The notes: generated by a model not told the origin, from the sequence alone. DNA of 64,000 bases from Planktothrix tepida PCC 9214 (GCF_900009145.1 NZ_LN889782.1:1148589-1212588), one strand, 5' to 3'; positions 38,291-47,689 are shown, counted from the stretch's first letter. A program made the numbers and translations.

Positions 38291-39124
38291 TTAAGCTGCT
38301 GGCGTTTTACGACGATTTCCACCCCGGAGAATACCCAGACCTTTTAATCCTGTCCAGCCAATTGTAATATAGCCAATGGCTAATAATAAGCTACTAATTC
38401 CGGTTCGTAAACTTGATTTTAACGATTGGGTTTTGGCTTGTTGTTCAAGTTCTTGTTTGCGATCGCGAATTTGAGTTAACAACTGTGTCGGTAAATTATC
38501 TGCTTGTTGATTGAGGAACTCTTCAATAGCTTTCGGATTCGATTTAGACTGTTCTAAAATGTCTTTAACTGGCTTCGGTAGATTGGGATTAGAAAGCGCT
38601 TGATTGAGAGCATCAGGATTTTGTGTCAAGCCAGAAAATTGATCTTTAAGCTGAGTTTTTCGCTGTTGAATTTGTTGTTGAAATTGCTCGCTACTAATTT
38701 GTTGTTCCAGTTGAGTTTGAGCTTGAGTAGCTTGTTGATTAATTTGTGTAAGAGCTTCGGCTCTAGCCAAACGAGTATTATTGAGATGCAACGGAAACAG
38801 TAACAGATACAACAATCCCAATAAACTTGCTAGTAATGCCACCCAAAATCTTAAACTGGTAAAAGGTTTACTGGGTTTGACAGTTCCTTCTATTGCACTA
38901 TCTATCCAAAAGGCAACAAAGATCAAGGCTATTCCCACCATAGGCACAATACCTCGATCTACTAAGTCGCTGGTGACATTAATTTGCCACCCTCGATTGA
39001 GAAAATTCGGCGGAATCAAAAGTACCAGATAATCCACAAGGGAAGAGAGAAGTAAAATTACCCCAACCAGTTTTAGGATTACAGAGGTTGTAGAGGAAAA
39101 TTGACGGCTAGAAGTGGCTTTCAT
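38291..39124 (-). CDS. HpsJ-like membrane protein
   Basis: A 277-aa protein with the pattern of the HpsJ family (linked to the hormogonium polysaccharide locus or cyanoexosortase). Three N-terminal membrane helices (ILKLVGVILLLSSLVDYLVL, IVPMVGIALIFVAFWID, FWVALLASLLGLLYLLLFPL) are followed by a glutamine-rich helical stretch (NQQATQAQTQLEQQISSEQF) and a C-terminal helix (GISSLLLAIGYITIGWTGLK). A coiled-coil role in envelope or polysaccharide assembly is plausible. The gene is next to a glycosyltransferase. Confidence 0.7.
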   Translation of the reverse strand: MKATSSRQFSSTTSVILKLVGVILLLSSLVDYLVLLIPPNFLNRGWQINVTSDLVDRGIVPMVGIALIFVAFWIDSAIEGTVKPSKPFTSLRFWVALLASLLGLLYLLLFPLHLNNTRLARAEALTQINQQATQAQTQLEQQISSEQFQQQIQQRKTQLKDQFSGLTQNPDALNQALSNPNLPKPVKDILEQSKSNPKAIEEFLNQQADNLPTQLLTQIRDRKQELEQQAKTQSLKSSLRTGISSLLLAIGYITIGWTGLKGLGILRGGNRRKTPAA

Positions 39125-39538
39125 TGGATTATGCGTAAGCTAAGTAATGGTTGACCCAGATCGAGATCTGAGTTTCCTGATGTCTCGCCTAACCCAAACT
39201 TTTGAGAGTTAGTTAGGAGATGTTCAGGCAGGAGAGTTCCTATCTTTCTCTATCAAACTTATGGGTCGGTTGCAACAGGTTTCAAAAATTAAGGGTTTGG
39301 CTTTATCTGTCCTTACCCATTCAGTATTTCATTTTCTAATTCCTTTGCAAGGTTAAGATCAACAAACGTTACAATCTTAATCGGTTCGGAGCAATAACAG
39401 CGAACTGAGATTCAGTAATTTGTTGGATAGAGGGGATTGGGACAGCTAAAAACCTCTTGACAAAACAAAAAAAACGTGAATGATATTCCTCTGGTGAACT
39501 GATTTCAATAAATTCTCATCCTCCTTACTTAGACTTGA
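39125..39538. other. 414-base intergenic region upstream of rfaE2
   Basis: No ORF is supported. A CGCCTAAC/GTTAGG inverted repeat around 39186-39218 could form a hairpin. A candidate promoter lies at 39457-39486. Nothing else is interpretable. Confidence 0.45.
39457..39486 (+). promoter_or_regulatory. candidate promoter for rfaE2
   Basis: TTGACA at 39457-39462 and TGATAT at 39481-39486 with an 18-base spacer, about 53 bases before the ATG of rfaE2. The consensus -35 box makes it credible; the start site is not shown. Confidence 0.4.
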
Positions 39539-40042
39539 ATGACTCCTTATCTCTACACCTTAACCCAATTACAACAAGACATCACCCTTCATCCTGATCA
39601 GTGGCGTCCGCTTGTTTTTACGAATGGCTGTTTTGATTTAATTCATGCAGGTCATGTTCGCTATTTACAAGCCGCTAAAGCTTTAGGGCGATCGCTCGTT
39701 GTCGGATTAAATAGCGATTTGTCCGTTCAAAGGATTAAACCCCAAAAACCCGGACAGCCTCCCCGTCCGATTGTCCCTGAAGCACAACGGGCGGAAGTGC
39801 TTGCTAGTTTGAAACCTGTTGATGGTGTGGTGATTTTTTCCCAAACCACAGCCGATGATTTAATCGCGACCCTGAAACCCGATATTTACGTTAAAGGAGG
39901 AGACTACACCTTAGAAACCCTGCCGGAAGCCCCTATTGTAGAATGCTATGGCGGTGAAGTGGCTTTCATTAATATTGAAGTTCCCTCGTCCACCACTGCC
40001 CTGATTCAACGAATTCTCAACGGTTATAGCGCTACGCGCTAG
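39539..40042 (+). CDS. rfaE2: D-glycero-beta-D-manno-heptose 1-phosphate adenylyltransferase (RfaE2)
   Basis: A 167-aa cytidylyltransferase-like enzyme that makes ADP-heptose from heptose-1-phosphate and ATP. The nucleotide-binding motif is FTNGCFDLIHAGHVRYLQAA (HxGH type), followed by VGLNSDLSVQRIK, RAEVLASLKPVDGVVIF and KPDIYVKGGDYTLETLPE. The stand-alone domain without the HldE kinase half is usual in cyanobacteria. The stop codon TAG lies inside a short tandem repeat, and the last residues GYSATR may derive from repeat sequence. Confidence 0.92.
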   Translation: MTPYLYTLTQLQQDITLHPDQWRPLVFTNGCFDLIHAGHVRYLQAAKALGRSLVVGLNSDLSVQRIKPQKPGQPPRPIVPEAQRAEVLASLKPVDGVVIFSQTTADDLIATLKPDIYVKGGDYTLETLPEAPIVECYGGEVAFINIEVPSSTTALIQRILNGYSATR

Positions 40043-40096
40043 GGAACAGGGAACAGGGAACAGGGAACAGGGAACAGGGAACAGGGAACAGGGAAC
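40041..40096. repeat. eight perfect AGGGAAC heptamers
   Basis: Eight uninterrupted copies of AGGGAAC directly follow, and overlap by two bases, the rfaE2 stop codon. The 15-base stretch just before it (TAGCGCTACGCGCTA) is nearly palindromic. The copy number is likely to vary between strains. Confidence 0.95.
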
Positions 40097-40270
40097 AGTA
40101 AGCAGTGAATAAGTTTGCTGGATTGAGTAGAGACACGCCATGCTACCTTCCTCTACATAGCGCGTCTGTCCAACTGTAATGCGTATTGCTATAACTATTC
40201 CCGGCTCCTTGTACAATAATTGAAGTTGAGAATTTTGTACTCAATCAAAACCTGAAACGCCACGCCCCTT

Positions 40271-40999
40271 ATGACTGACTTGACCACTTCCCCACAACTT
40301 GACCTCATGAGTGCGGATGAATTACGCTCTCAGCTTTTTGCAGGGTCGGAAAAAGCCCAATTCCAACTACTACAAACATTAACCCAAGGTGGGGAGACGG
40401 TTTGGGATGTTTTAATGGAATTTTTATTAAAACAGCAGTCTCATCCCCCTAGTGTAGTTGAGGGTAAAGTTTATCAAATTTTATATACGGCTCATCCCAA
40501 TTCAGAAAAAGTCAGTACCTTTTTGCAAACCCATTTTCCTACGGGAATTGTCCCGTTAAAATCCGAAGCCGGAATAGATTATATTCCCTTGCAAAAATTA
40601 CTCGCCGAACAAAATTTTTTAGAGGCTGATAAATTAAGTTTACAAAACCTTTGTGAATTAGCTGGTGCTTCTGCCTTACAAAGAAAATGGCTTTATTTTT
40701 CTGAGATTGAACGCTTTCCAACAACGGATTTACACACCCTTGATGCTCTTTGGCGGATTCATTCTGAAGGCAAATTTGGCTATTCTATCCAAAGAGAACT
40801 TTGGCTTGGTGTTAATAAAAATTGGGATAAACTCTGGCCGAAAATTGGGTGGCGCACGGGTCGAAATTGGACGCGCTACCCCCAAGGATTTACTTGGGAT
40901 TTAACAGCACCAAAAGGTCATCTTCCTCTATCTAATCAATTGCGAGGAGTGCGAGTCATTGAAGCGTTACTCTCTCACCCAGCTTGGTTAAAGTCTTAA
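40271..40999 (+). CDS. gun4: GUN4, magnesium-chelatase activator
   Basis: A 242-aa protein that binds protoporphyrin IX and Mg-protoporphyrin and activates magnesium chelatase in chlorophyll synthesis. The N-terminal helical bundle (LRSQLFAGSEKAQFQLLQTL) is followed by the GUN4 core: DYIPLQKLLAEQNFLEADKL, ETERFPTTDLHTLDALWRIH-like, GKFGYSIQRELWLGVNKNWD and GRNWTRYPQGFTWDLTAPKG. Length and domain order match cyanobacterial Gun4. It lies just upstream of heme oxygenase, so both tetrapyrrole branches may be coregulated. Confidence 0.94.
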   Translation: MTDLTTSPQLDLMSADELRSQLFAGSEKAQFQLLQTLTQGGETVWDVLMEFLLKQQSHPPSVVEGKVYQILYTAHPNSEKVSTFLQTHFPTGIVPLKSEAGIDYIPLQKLLAEQNFLEADKLSLQNLCELAGASALQRKWLYFSEIERFPTTDLHTLDALWRIHSEGKFGYSIQRELWLGVNKNWDKLWPKIGWRTGRNWTRYPQGFTWDLTAPKGHLPLSNQLRGVRVIEALLSHPAWLKS

Positions 41000-41167
41000 G
41001 GCCTGTTGCATTCAGAATATAACGAATCCCGACCCGCAAATGTGACAATTCTTAACACCATTTATCATCAAATCAGTTTAATCTTAAAAATTAGGCGGTT
41101 TTTTCACGGTGCTGTCATTAGCAAGACCCCTACTGTTGAATTTAGCTTTGGGATTAAATTTTTTAGT

Positions 41168-41890
41168 ATGAGCGTTAACTTAGCAACCCAACTGCGAGAA
41201 GGCACGAAAAAGTCTCACACAATGGCGGAAAACGTCGGTTTTATCAAGTGCTTTTTAAAGGGTACGGTAGAAAAGACGTCTTACCGGAAATTAGCGGGAA
41301 ATCTCTATTTCGTCTACTCTGCAATGGAAGAGGAGATGGAACGCCACCGCAACCATCCTGTTTTGTCCAAATTGTATTTTCCTGAACTCAACCGCAAACA
41401 AAGTTTAGAGCAGGATTTATACTTTTATTATGGAGAAAATTGGAAGGAAGAAGTACAACCTTCCGAAGCAGCACAAGCCTATGTTGCTCGAATTCGGGAA
41501 GTATCTAACTCTCAACCCGAATTGTTAATTGCTCATCTCTATACTCGCTATTTGGGTGACTTGTCAGGGGGGCAAATTCTCAAAGGAATTGCTCAAAATG
41601 CCATGAACCTCCCAGAGGGGAAAGGAACCCAATTTTACGAGTTCAACGATATTCCTGATGAAAAAGCTTTTAAAGTGAATTATCGTCAACAAATGGATAG
41701 CGTTGATATTGACCAAGACATGGCAACTCGCATTGTTGATGAAGCCAATGATGCCTTCGGAATGAACATGAAAATGTTCAATGAATTAGAAGGTAATTTA
41801 ATTAAAGCAATTGGTCAAATGTTATTTAATACGTTAACTCGCCGTCGTACCCAAGGGTCAACGGAAGAGTTAGCAACCGCCGCCGAATAA
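41168..41890 (+). CDS. ho1: heme oxygenase (biliverdin-producing)
   Basis: A 240-aa ferredoxin-dependent heme oxygenase that opens heme to biliverdin IX-alpha, the precursor of phycobilins. The proximal heme histidine is in REGTKKSHTMAENVGFIKCF and the distal-helix signature is YLGDLSGGQILKGIAQNAMN. The ATG at 41168 (MSVNLATQLREG) is the usual start; an in-frame 54-codon extension upstream has no homology and is left out. It follows gun4 by 168 bases. Confidence 0.95.
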   Translation: MSVNLATQLREGTKKSHTMAENVGFIKCFLKGTVEKTSYRKLAGNLYFVYSAMEEEMERHRNHPVLSKLYFPELNRKQSLEQDLYFYYGENWKEEVQPSEAAQAYVARIREVSNSQPELLIAHLYTRYLGDLSGGQILKGIAQNAMNLPEGKGTQFYEFNDIPDEKAFKVNYRQQMDSVDIDQDMATRIVDEANDAFGMNMKMFNELEGNLIKAIGQMLFNTLTRRRTQGSTEELATAAE

Positions 41891-41952
41891 TCAGTTAAAA
41901 CACGGAAGATTCAACTTAATCCTGAACGTAAGATGGCTGTAAAGCAGTCACC

Positions 41953-42201
41953 TTGGGTTCAGGATTTTGCAGTGATTTTAATTTAATTACAAAAGAACAT
42001 ACTAGAATCAAAACCATATCAACCGCAGGTTACAGACCTATTCGTATTATGTTTTATTACCCCAATAGACAACAGGCTATAAGAGTTCAGCAAACTTTAG
42101 AAACCCTTTATAAGGGAATTGGCGGTGAATATCACTATGGAGAGAGTGCCTGGAATTATGTTAATGAAAGAACGGGTATAGATTTAAGGGCTATTTTCTA
42201 A
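41953..42201 (+). pseudogene. C-terminal fragment of a restriction endonuclease (ApaLI-like)
   Basis: The coding signal begins at about 41990: KEHTRIKTISTAGYRPIRIM, then FYYPNRQQAIRVQQTLETLY, GIGGEYHYGESAWNYVNERT and GIDLRAIF. This resembles the C-terminal part of ApaLI-type restriction enzymes. The first residues of the open frame (MGSGFCSDFN) look unrelated, and no N-terminal catalytic part is present between here and heme oxygenase. I class it as a remnant; the family call is from pattern memory. Confidence 0.5.
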
Positions 42202-42580
42202 AGATAGATTGAAAACCCCGATTAAGTCTGGGTCTTTGTTACTGAAAAAAGGTCGAAACGCTTACCTGAATCTTGATGAAGAAGTATTAAATATTATTTC
42301 AAGTTTAGATATTATTCCTGTCCAAAGAAATCAAGGAATAGATGCTATTTTAAAACAGAATTATCGAGGTAAACCTGTCCCAATTCGGGTACAGCGTCAG
42401 GGAGAAAGCTTACACAAAGCACTGAATTTATTGCATAAAGCATCTCAAGCTAAAGGAGCTTTGAAATCGATTTTAGTTAAAACCTCTGATGATCTTTTTG
42501 AGCTTGAAGTAACAGATATTCCCAATCATGTCATGATTAGAGAAGCTCCTGCTTATACGGTTCACAAGGTACTATCTTAG
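42188..42580 (+). pseudogene. C-terminal fragment of a site-specific DNA methyltransferase
   Basis: An open frame without a convincing start codon (a TTG at 42209 is the first) encodes AYLNLDEEVLNIISSLDIIP, VQRNQGIDAILKQNYRGKPV, PIRVQRQGESLHKALNLLHK and ASQAKGALKSILVKTSDDLF. This resembles the C-terminal tail of type II DNA methyltransferases. None of the SAM or catalytic motifs is left. With the preceding endonuclease tail it marks a lost restriction-modification system. Confidence 0.5.
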
Positions 42581-42603
42581 ATGAATTAAATTAATTCTTG
42601 GGT

Positions 42604-43179
42604 TTAAAACTCAACTTTATCATAAATATCAGCTATAACTATTTCAAACGGAATCGAGTTAAGCACTAGGTTTTCATTGCTATTATTATACTCCACAAAT
42701 ATCCAGTGTTTATGATCGGTTTTATAATAATGTTCAATATGAATTGTATATTGATCTATGAGGAGATATTCTTGAAAAGTAGGAAGAGTACGATAGGCTG
42801 CAAATTTTTCGTCTTTGTCGTAGTTTCGGGTTGATGCTGATAATACTTCTGCAATGATTAACGGATTTGTAATCGTGTCTTTTCTGCCTTCTTGGAGTTG
42901 AATTTCACCCTGAATAACCATAATATCAGGATAGGTATAGAGGGGTTTTTCGGGAATCCAAAGCCGTTGATCGGTAACAAATACGCGATAGGGTTGACGC
43001 TTGAGGGAAAAATTTAGTGTTCCACTCAAATTAAGAGCAATTTGATTATGATTGGGAGTTCCACCGGTCATGGGTCTAATTTCACCGTTAATATATTCAT
43101 GGCGTTCTGAGGAATTCACCTCAAAATCGAGATAGTCTTCAAGGGTATAGATTTGTTTGACTTCAACTTGTAAGATCAT
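42604..43179 (-). CDS. Uma2 family (DUF820) putative endonuclease
   Basis: A 191-aa protein of the same superfamily as the one near 10 kb. It shows YTLEDYLDFEVNSSERHEYI, NGEIRPMTGGTPNHNQIALN, YTYPDIMVIQGEIQLQEG, NPLIIAEVLSASTRNYDKDE, and KFAAYRTLPTFQEYLLIDQY, a complete Uma2 domain with the presumed metal ligands (YPDIMV and AEVLS). It lies downstream of restriction-modification relics on the opposite strand. Role unknown. Confidence 0.88.
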   Translation of the reverse strand: MILQVEVKQIYTLEDYLDFEVNSSERHEYINGEIRPMTGGTPNHNQIALNLSGTLNFSLKRQPYRVFVTDQRLWIPEKPLYTYPDIMVIQGEIQLQEGRKDTITNPLIIAEVLSASTRNYDKDEKFAAYRTLPTFQEYLLIDQYTIHIEHYYKTDHKHWIFVEYNNSNENLVLNSIPFEIVIADIYDKVEF

Positions 43180-43243
43180 GATCCTTTCCTTACCCTAAAA
43201 TAGAATTTTAACCTATTCATAGATTAGCAAAAATTTATCACTT

Positions 43244-44683
43244 ATGTTTCAAGCAACCCGGCGACGGTTAGCAATTTGGTATACCGCAGTTACCGCTATT
43301 TTATTATTATTATTTGCGAGTGGGTTTTATTTCTATGTGCGAAATACCTTAATTGAACGCATTGATGATACTTTAAATCACGTTGTAGAAGTGGTTGAAC
43401 GTTCCCTTGTTATTGAACCCGTTTCTACCCCTCCAGCAATGTCTCCTGCGGTTTTAGCAGGTCAATTTCAAGTTAATGTTGAAGCGAGTTTTAGAAATAA
43501 TTCTAATACCGTTGAAGATGATCATATTGATCTTGAGTGGTTTAGTCCAACGGGGGAATTATTATGGTCTACCTTTTCTCAAGCTTTAGATATTCCCTTG
43601 CATCCTAATCGAAGTGGGGAAACCGTTCATATTTCAGAACAATTGAACCCTTCAGAAATGATTTTAAGACAAGTCACAGACCGGGTAGAAATTGGACGGC
43701 AAGTATTAGGCTATTTACGAGTTAGTCATCCTTGGTTTGAAGTTACAAAACCCATTCGTCAGTTAATATTGGATTTAACAATCGGAACAATTTCAATGGT
43801 GATTGGTGTGGCTGCAATTGGCTGGTTTTTATCCGGTTTAGCAATAGAACCTGTACGAGATTCTTATCAACGATTAAAACAATTTACCGCCGATGCGTCC
43901 CACGAATTAAGAAATCCAATTGCGATGATTCAAACCAATGTGCAGGCTGCTTTAGCCGAACCCAATTTATCCAGTTCTGAACAACAACAATTGCAAGTTA
44001 TTGAACGAATTACTCGCCGTTTAGGTCGGTTAGTAGATGATTTATTATTTTTAGCTAGACAGGATAGCGGTATTGTTAAACCCCAATTTGTTTCCCTTCC
44101 TTTGGATGGGCTATTAATGGAGGTTATAGAGGAACAAAAAGTGATCGTAACACAACAAAAAATCCATCTTTCCTTAAATTTTATTGAAGATTCTGAGGAT
44201 ATTATTGCCAATTCCAATAGTCATCCTATCACCGAAACTGAACCCTTTACTTTACAAGGAGATTGGGATCAATTGGTGCGATTATTTACGAATTTAGTCA
44301 GTAATGCTGTCCAGTATACTCCGGCTGGTGGTGAAATTAAAATAGAATTAAAACAGATTCCTAAAATTAAACGACAACCTACATTAGGAAAAGTAACAGA
44401 ATCTTGGGAAAAAAATCATTCTCTCTTGAAATTTGAAGCCTTACAAGTTATAATTAAAGATACAGGAATTGGAATTCCTCCTGAAGCCTTACCCCATCTT
44501 TTTGATCGGTTTTATCGCGTTGATCCCTCTCGGACTCATCGTAATAGTGGAGGGTCGGGTTTAGGTTTAGCGATCGCCCAAGCAATAGTAGAAAATCATC
44601 ACGGTCAAATTTCTTTAGAAAGCCAAATTAATCAAGGAACAACCGTTACAGTTACTTTACCTCTACATCCAAGTGGGTTATAA
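43244..44683 (+). CDS. membrane sensor histidine kinase next to copper ATPase
   Basis: A 479-aa classic kinase with membrane helices at about 11-31 and 176-199 and a roughly 140-residue extracytoplasmic sensor between them. The HisKA box is FTADASHELRNPIAMIQTNV, His220. ATPase motifs are LVRLFTNLVSNAVQYTPAGG, IIKDTGIGIPPEALPHLFDR and GGSGLGLAIAQAIVENHHGQ. The general layout matches metal-sensing kinases such as NrsS/RppB or CopS. No response regulator is adjacent. The copper ATPase gene 134 bases downstream suggests, but does not prove, a metal signal. Confidence 0.9.
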   Translation: MFQATRRRLAIWYTAVTAILLLLFASGFYFYVRNTLIERIDDTLNHVVEVVERSLVIEPVSTPPAMSPAVLAGQFQVNVEASFRNNSNTVEDDHIDLEWFSPTGELLWSTFSQALDIPLHPNRSGETVHISEQLNPSEMILRQVTDRVEIGRQVLGYLRVSHPWFEVTKPIRQLILDLTIGTISMVIGVAAIGWFLSGLAIEPVRDSYQRLKQFTADASHELRNPIAMIQTNVQAALAEPNLSSSEQQQLQVIERITRRLGRLVDDLLFLARQDSGIVKPQFVSLPLDGLLMEVIEEQKVIVTQQKIHLSLNFIEDSEDIIANSNSHPITETEPFTLQGDWDQLVRLFTNLVSNAVQYTPAGGEIKIELKQIPKIKRQPTLGKVTESWEKNHSLLKFEALQVIIKDTGIGIPPEALPHLFDRFYRVDPSRTHRNSGGSGLGLAIAQAIVENHHGQISLESQINQGTTVTVTLPLHPSGL

Positions 44684-44713
44684 GCGATTACAAATTTAAT
44701 TTTCTATCCCCCC

Positions 44714-44745
44714 TTGACACTCCAGTAAAGAGGAGACTTTAGAAT
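44714..44745 (+). promoter_or_regulatory. MerR-type promoter/operator upstream of copper ATPase
   Basis: TTGACA at 44714-44719 is separated from TAGAAT at 44740-44745 by 20 bases (19 if TTAGAA is used), longer than the standard 17. Between them CTCC and GGAG form a dyad (CTCCAGTAAAGAGGAG). This is the layout of MerR-family (CueR/CoaR-like) operators, which twist the promoter to activate in response to metal. It lies 71 bases before the copper ATPase start. Confidence 0.65.
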
Positions 44746-44816
44746 AACATCAACAACAGTGTAGGGTGTGTCAGCAAAGTCAACACACTCCCTGAACTCA
44801 TAATGGAGTTTAAATC

Positions 44817-47087
44817 ATGAAAACAAGCTATTTCCAATTAAAGGGAATGGGATGCGCCGCCTGCGCCAATACCATAGAAACCGCCATTCAAAATGTGGAT
44901 GGGGTTGCTGTTTGTCACGTTAATTTTGGTGCTGAACAAGCAACCGTTGAATTTGATCCCAAACAAACTAATATTGAGCAAATTCAACAGGCGGTTATCG
45001 ATGCGGGATATAGTGCCAAACCGATAGAAGATACAACCTCCCATCTCCAAGATCGTGAAAAAGAAAACCGAGAAATTGAACAAAAATTAACCCGAAAAGT
45101 CGCAATTAGTGCCATTATCAGTGTGTTTTTAGTTATCGGAGGATTACCGATGATGACGGGTTTAAATTTACCTTGGATTCCCACCTGGATGCACAATCCT
45201 GGGTTACAATTAATCCTGACAACACCGATTTTATTTTGGTCAGGTCAAGCCTTTTTCTTAGGAGCTTGGAAAGGCTTAAAACGTCATCAAGCTGATATGA
45301 ATACTTTAATAGCAGTGGGAACAGGGGCTGCTTATTTGTATTCTATTTTTGTCACTTTCTTCCCGCAATTATTTTTAAATCAAGGCTTATCGGCAGATGT
45401 TTATTATGAATCGGCTGCTGTGATTATTACCTTAATTTTACTCGGTCAATTACTTGAACATCGCGCCAGAGGAAAAACATCCGATGCAATTAAAAAATTA
45501 ATGGGATTACAAGCAAAAACTGCTCGTGTGATTCGGTCTGGAGAAGAAATTGATATTCCCATTGAAGCGGTGAATGTTGGTGATATTATTCGAGTCCGTC
45601 CCGGTGAAAAAATTCCCGTTGATGGTGAATTAATTGAAGGGAATTCTACGGTTGATGAATCGATGGTAACGGGAGAAAGTATTCCCGTTGAAAAACATCC
45701 AGAGGATGAAGTGATTGGGGCTACGATTAATAAAACCGGAAGCTTTAAATTTCGAGCTTCACGGGTGGGAAAAGATACCGTATTAGCCCAAATTGTGCAG
45801 TTAGTTCAACAAGCGCAAGGGTCAAAAGCACCGATTCAAAAATTAGCAGATCAAGTAACGAGTTGGTTTGTTCCAGTTGTAATTGCCATTGCGATCGCTA
45901 CTTTTATTCTCTGGTTTAATTTGACTGGAAATCTGACTCTCGCCATTACAACAACCGTCGGCGTTTTAATTATTGCTTGTCCCTGTGCATTGGGATTAGC
46001 AACACCCACTTCTGTAATGGTAGGAACTGGTTTAGGGGCTGAACATGGTATTTTAATTAAAGGTGCTAATAGTTTAGAATTAGCCCATAAAATCCAAACC
46101 ATTGTATTAGATAAAACCGGAACCATTACCGCCGGAAAACCCACTGTTACCCAGTATGTAACCGTAGGTGGAATCAACAATGATCATGAATTAAAATTAT
46201 TACGATTAGTCGCAGCGATTGAACAACAATCTGAACATCCGTTAGCAGAGGCGATTGTTCAATATGCTAAAACACAAGGGGTGACTTTTCCCTTACCTGA
46301 AATTCGCAATTTCCAAGCTTTAGCAGGAATGGGAGTCCAAGGGTATATTTCAGATCGATTTGTACAAATTGGAACGTCTCGCTGGATGGAAGAATTAGAA
46401 ATTGAAACTGAACCTTTACAACAGTATCAAACAAGTTGGGAGTCTCAAGGAAAAACCACCGCTTGGATAGCCATTGATGGAGAAATAGAAGGATTAGTTG
46501 CGATTTCCGATGCGGTGAAACTAACCTCAAAAACGGCTATTCAAGCCTTACAAAAAATGGGTTTAGAGGTGGTGATGTTAACCGGAGATAATCAAAAAAC
46601 CGCCGAAGTGATCGCTGCTGAAGTGGGAATTCAACGGGTGTTTGCAGAAGTTCGTCCTGACCAAAAAGCGAATATGATTAAATCCCTGCAAACTGAACGC
46701 AAAGGACGGAAAAAACAGCCTTCAATTGTAGCCATGGTGGGGGATGGAATTAATGATGCTCCGGCTTTAGCTCAAGCGGATGTAGGAATTGCCATTGGGA
46801 CAGGAACAGATGTGGCGATCGCAGCTAGTGATATTACCTTAATTTCAGGGGATTTAATGGGTTTAGTCACCGCCATTAAATTAAGTAAAGCTACCTTGAA
46901 TAATATTCGCCAAAACCTGTTTTTTGCCTTTATTTATAACTCTGCCGGAATTCCAATTGCAGCCGGAATTCTTTATCCCTTAACAGGTTGGTTATTAAAT
47001 CCCATTATTGCAGGAGGAGCGATGGCAATGAGTTCAATTTCTGTTGTTACCAATGCTTTACGTTTACGTCAGTTTAAACTGAATTAA
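44817..47087 (+). CDS. copper-translocating P1B-type ATPase (PacS/CtaA type)
   Basis: A 756-aa pump. One N-terminal heavy-metal domain carries [10 protein letters not shown] (Cys13, Cys16). Eight membrane helices include the metal-site CPC at 388-390 ([12 protein letters not shown]). The actuator motif is [19 protein letters not shown], the phosphorylated Asp432 is in [13 protein letters not shown], and [18 protein letters not shown] and [20 protein letters not shown] follow. Copper(I) is the expected substrate. In cyanobacteria such pumps supply plastocyanin in the thylakoid or export copper; which one cannot be decided here. Confidence 0.95.
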   Translation: MKTSYFQLKGMGCAACANTIETAIQNVDGVAVCHVNFGAEQATVEFDPKQTNIEQIQQAVIDAGYSAKPIEDTTSHLQDREKENREIEQKLTRKVAISAIISVFLVIGGLPMMTGLNLPWIPTWMHNPGLQLILTTPILFWSGQAFFLGAWKGLKRHQADMNTLIAVGTGAAYLYSIFVTFFPQLFLNQGLSADVYYESAAVIITLILLGQLLEHRARGKTSDAIKKLMGLQAKTARVIRSGEEIDIPIEAVNVGDIIRVRPGEKIPVDGELIEGNSTVDESMVTGESIPVEKHPEDEVIGATINKTGSFKFRASRVGKDTVLAQIVQLVQQAQGSKAPIQKLADQVTSWFVPVVIAIAIATFILWFNLTGNLTLAITTTVGVLIIACPCALGLATPTSVMVGTGLGAEHGILIKGANSLELAHKIQTIVLDKTGTITAGKPTVTQYVTVGGINNDHELKLLRLVAAIEQQSEHPLAEAIVQYAKTQGVTFPLPEIRNFQALAGMGVQGYISDRFVQIGTSRWMEELEIETEPLQQYQTSWESQGKTTAWIAIDGEIEGLVAISDAVKLTSKTAIQALQKMGLEVVMLTGDNQKTAEVIAAEVGIQRVFAEVRPDQKANMIKSLQTERKGRKKQPSIVAMVGDGINDAPALAQADVGIAIGTGTDVAIAASDITLISGDLMGLVTAIKLSKATLNNIRQNLFFAFIYNSAGIPIAAGILYPLTGWLLNPIIAGGAMAMSSISVVTNALRLRQFKLN

Positions 47088-47122
47088 ACTCGGTAACAAT
47101 ATGATTTTAATCATAAATAATT

Positions 47123-47404
47123 ATGAATAAAAAACACAAAACAAGATTACAATTTAGCGGGATTTTGCTATCAATTTTAATAGCTAATTCTGCTCCCCTT
47201 CGAGCAATGGAATCCCATTCCGAACCCTCTAACAATCAATTTCGGACAATTGAACAGTCCTTATCAACAAAAATGGTAGTTACTGCGGGGGGGTTAGCCT
47301 TAATTGGGTTAGAATTGTGGTGGTTTTTATTGAGTAAACCCAAAGCCAAAAAAGCAACAATCAATCAGAATATTCAAGAATTAGAGATTAAGGAGAAATC
47401 TTGA
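47123..47404 (+). CDS. small membrane protein following the copper ATPase
   Basis: A 93-aa protein: a signal peptide (LQFSGILLSILIANSAPLRA), a short polar stretch (MESHSEPSNNQFRTIEQSLS), one membrane helix (MVVTAGGLALIGLELWWFLL) and a basic tail. It begins 36 bases after the ATPase stop and is probably in the same operon, so it may be an accessory factor in copper handling. No family known to me; no metal-binding motif apart from one His and several acidic residues in the loop. Confidence 0.6.
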   Translation: MNKKHKTRLQFSGILLSILIANSAPLRAMESHSEPSNNQFRTIEQSLSTKMVVTAGGLALIGLELWWFLLSKPKAKKATINQNIQELEIKEKS

Positions 47405-47465
47405 AACCCGTTAAAACGTTAGAATTCCTGATCTGGCTAGTCTAAATGATTTGTGATTAAAACCT

Positions 47466-47522
47466 GTAGGGGTTGGGAGACCCAACCCAGACACCAAGAG
47501 GGTTGGGTCTCCTAACCCCTAC
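47466..47522. repeat. long imperfect palindrome (about 23-bp arms)
   Basis: GTAGGGGTTGGGAGACCCAA and its following CCC pair with GGGTTGGGTCTCCTAACCCC and TAC around an 11-base loop, with one mismatch. This is the GGTTGGGTCTCC type of dispersed palindrome seen in cyanobacterial intergenic regions. It could also end transcription from the copper operon. Confidence 0.8.
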
Positions 47523-47641
47523 GATAAAATATGATTTCAGCCGATGATTTTTCTGAGTCTTGCAAATGCCGCCTAGACATCCGATGCTGTATGGGTTTAA
47601 AATGGGAGGCTTCCCTACTCGCTAGGGGAATTATTGGAAAC

Positions 47642-47689
47642 AGCCAACACAACTTAGTTTAAGTCTTCTATTAATGCAGTAATTGAAGG
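47642..47689. repeat. upstream copy of a 48-bp direct repeat
   Basis: AGCCAACACAACTTAG, then AAGTCTTCTATTAATGCAG and a small hairpin (ATTG...CAAT inside CAGT...ACTG). It matches the sequence at 47861-47907 at most positions and directly precedes the candidate promoter at 47707. Confidence 0.75.

Noticed and set aside
41006..41167. 54-codon extension of heme oxygenase
   Set aside because: The extension has no homology, and the enzyme's usual start MSVNLATQLREG follows an ATG at 41168.
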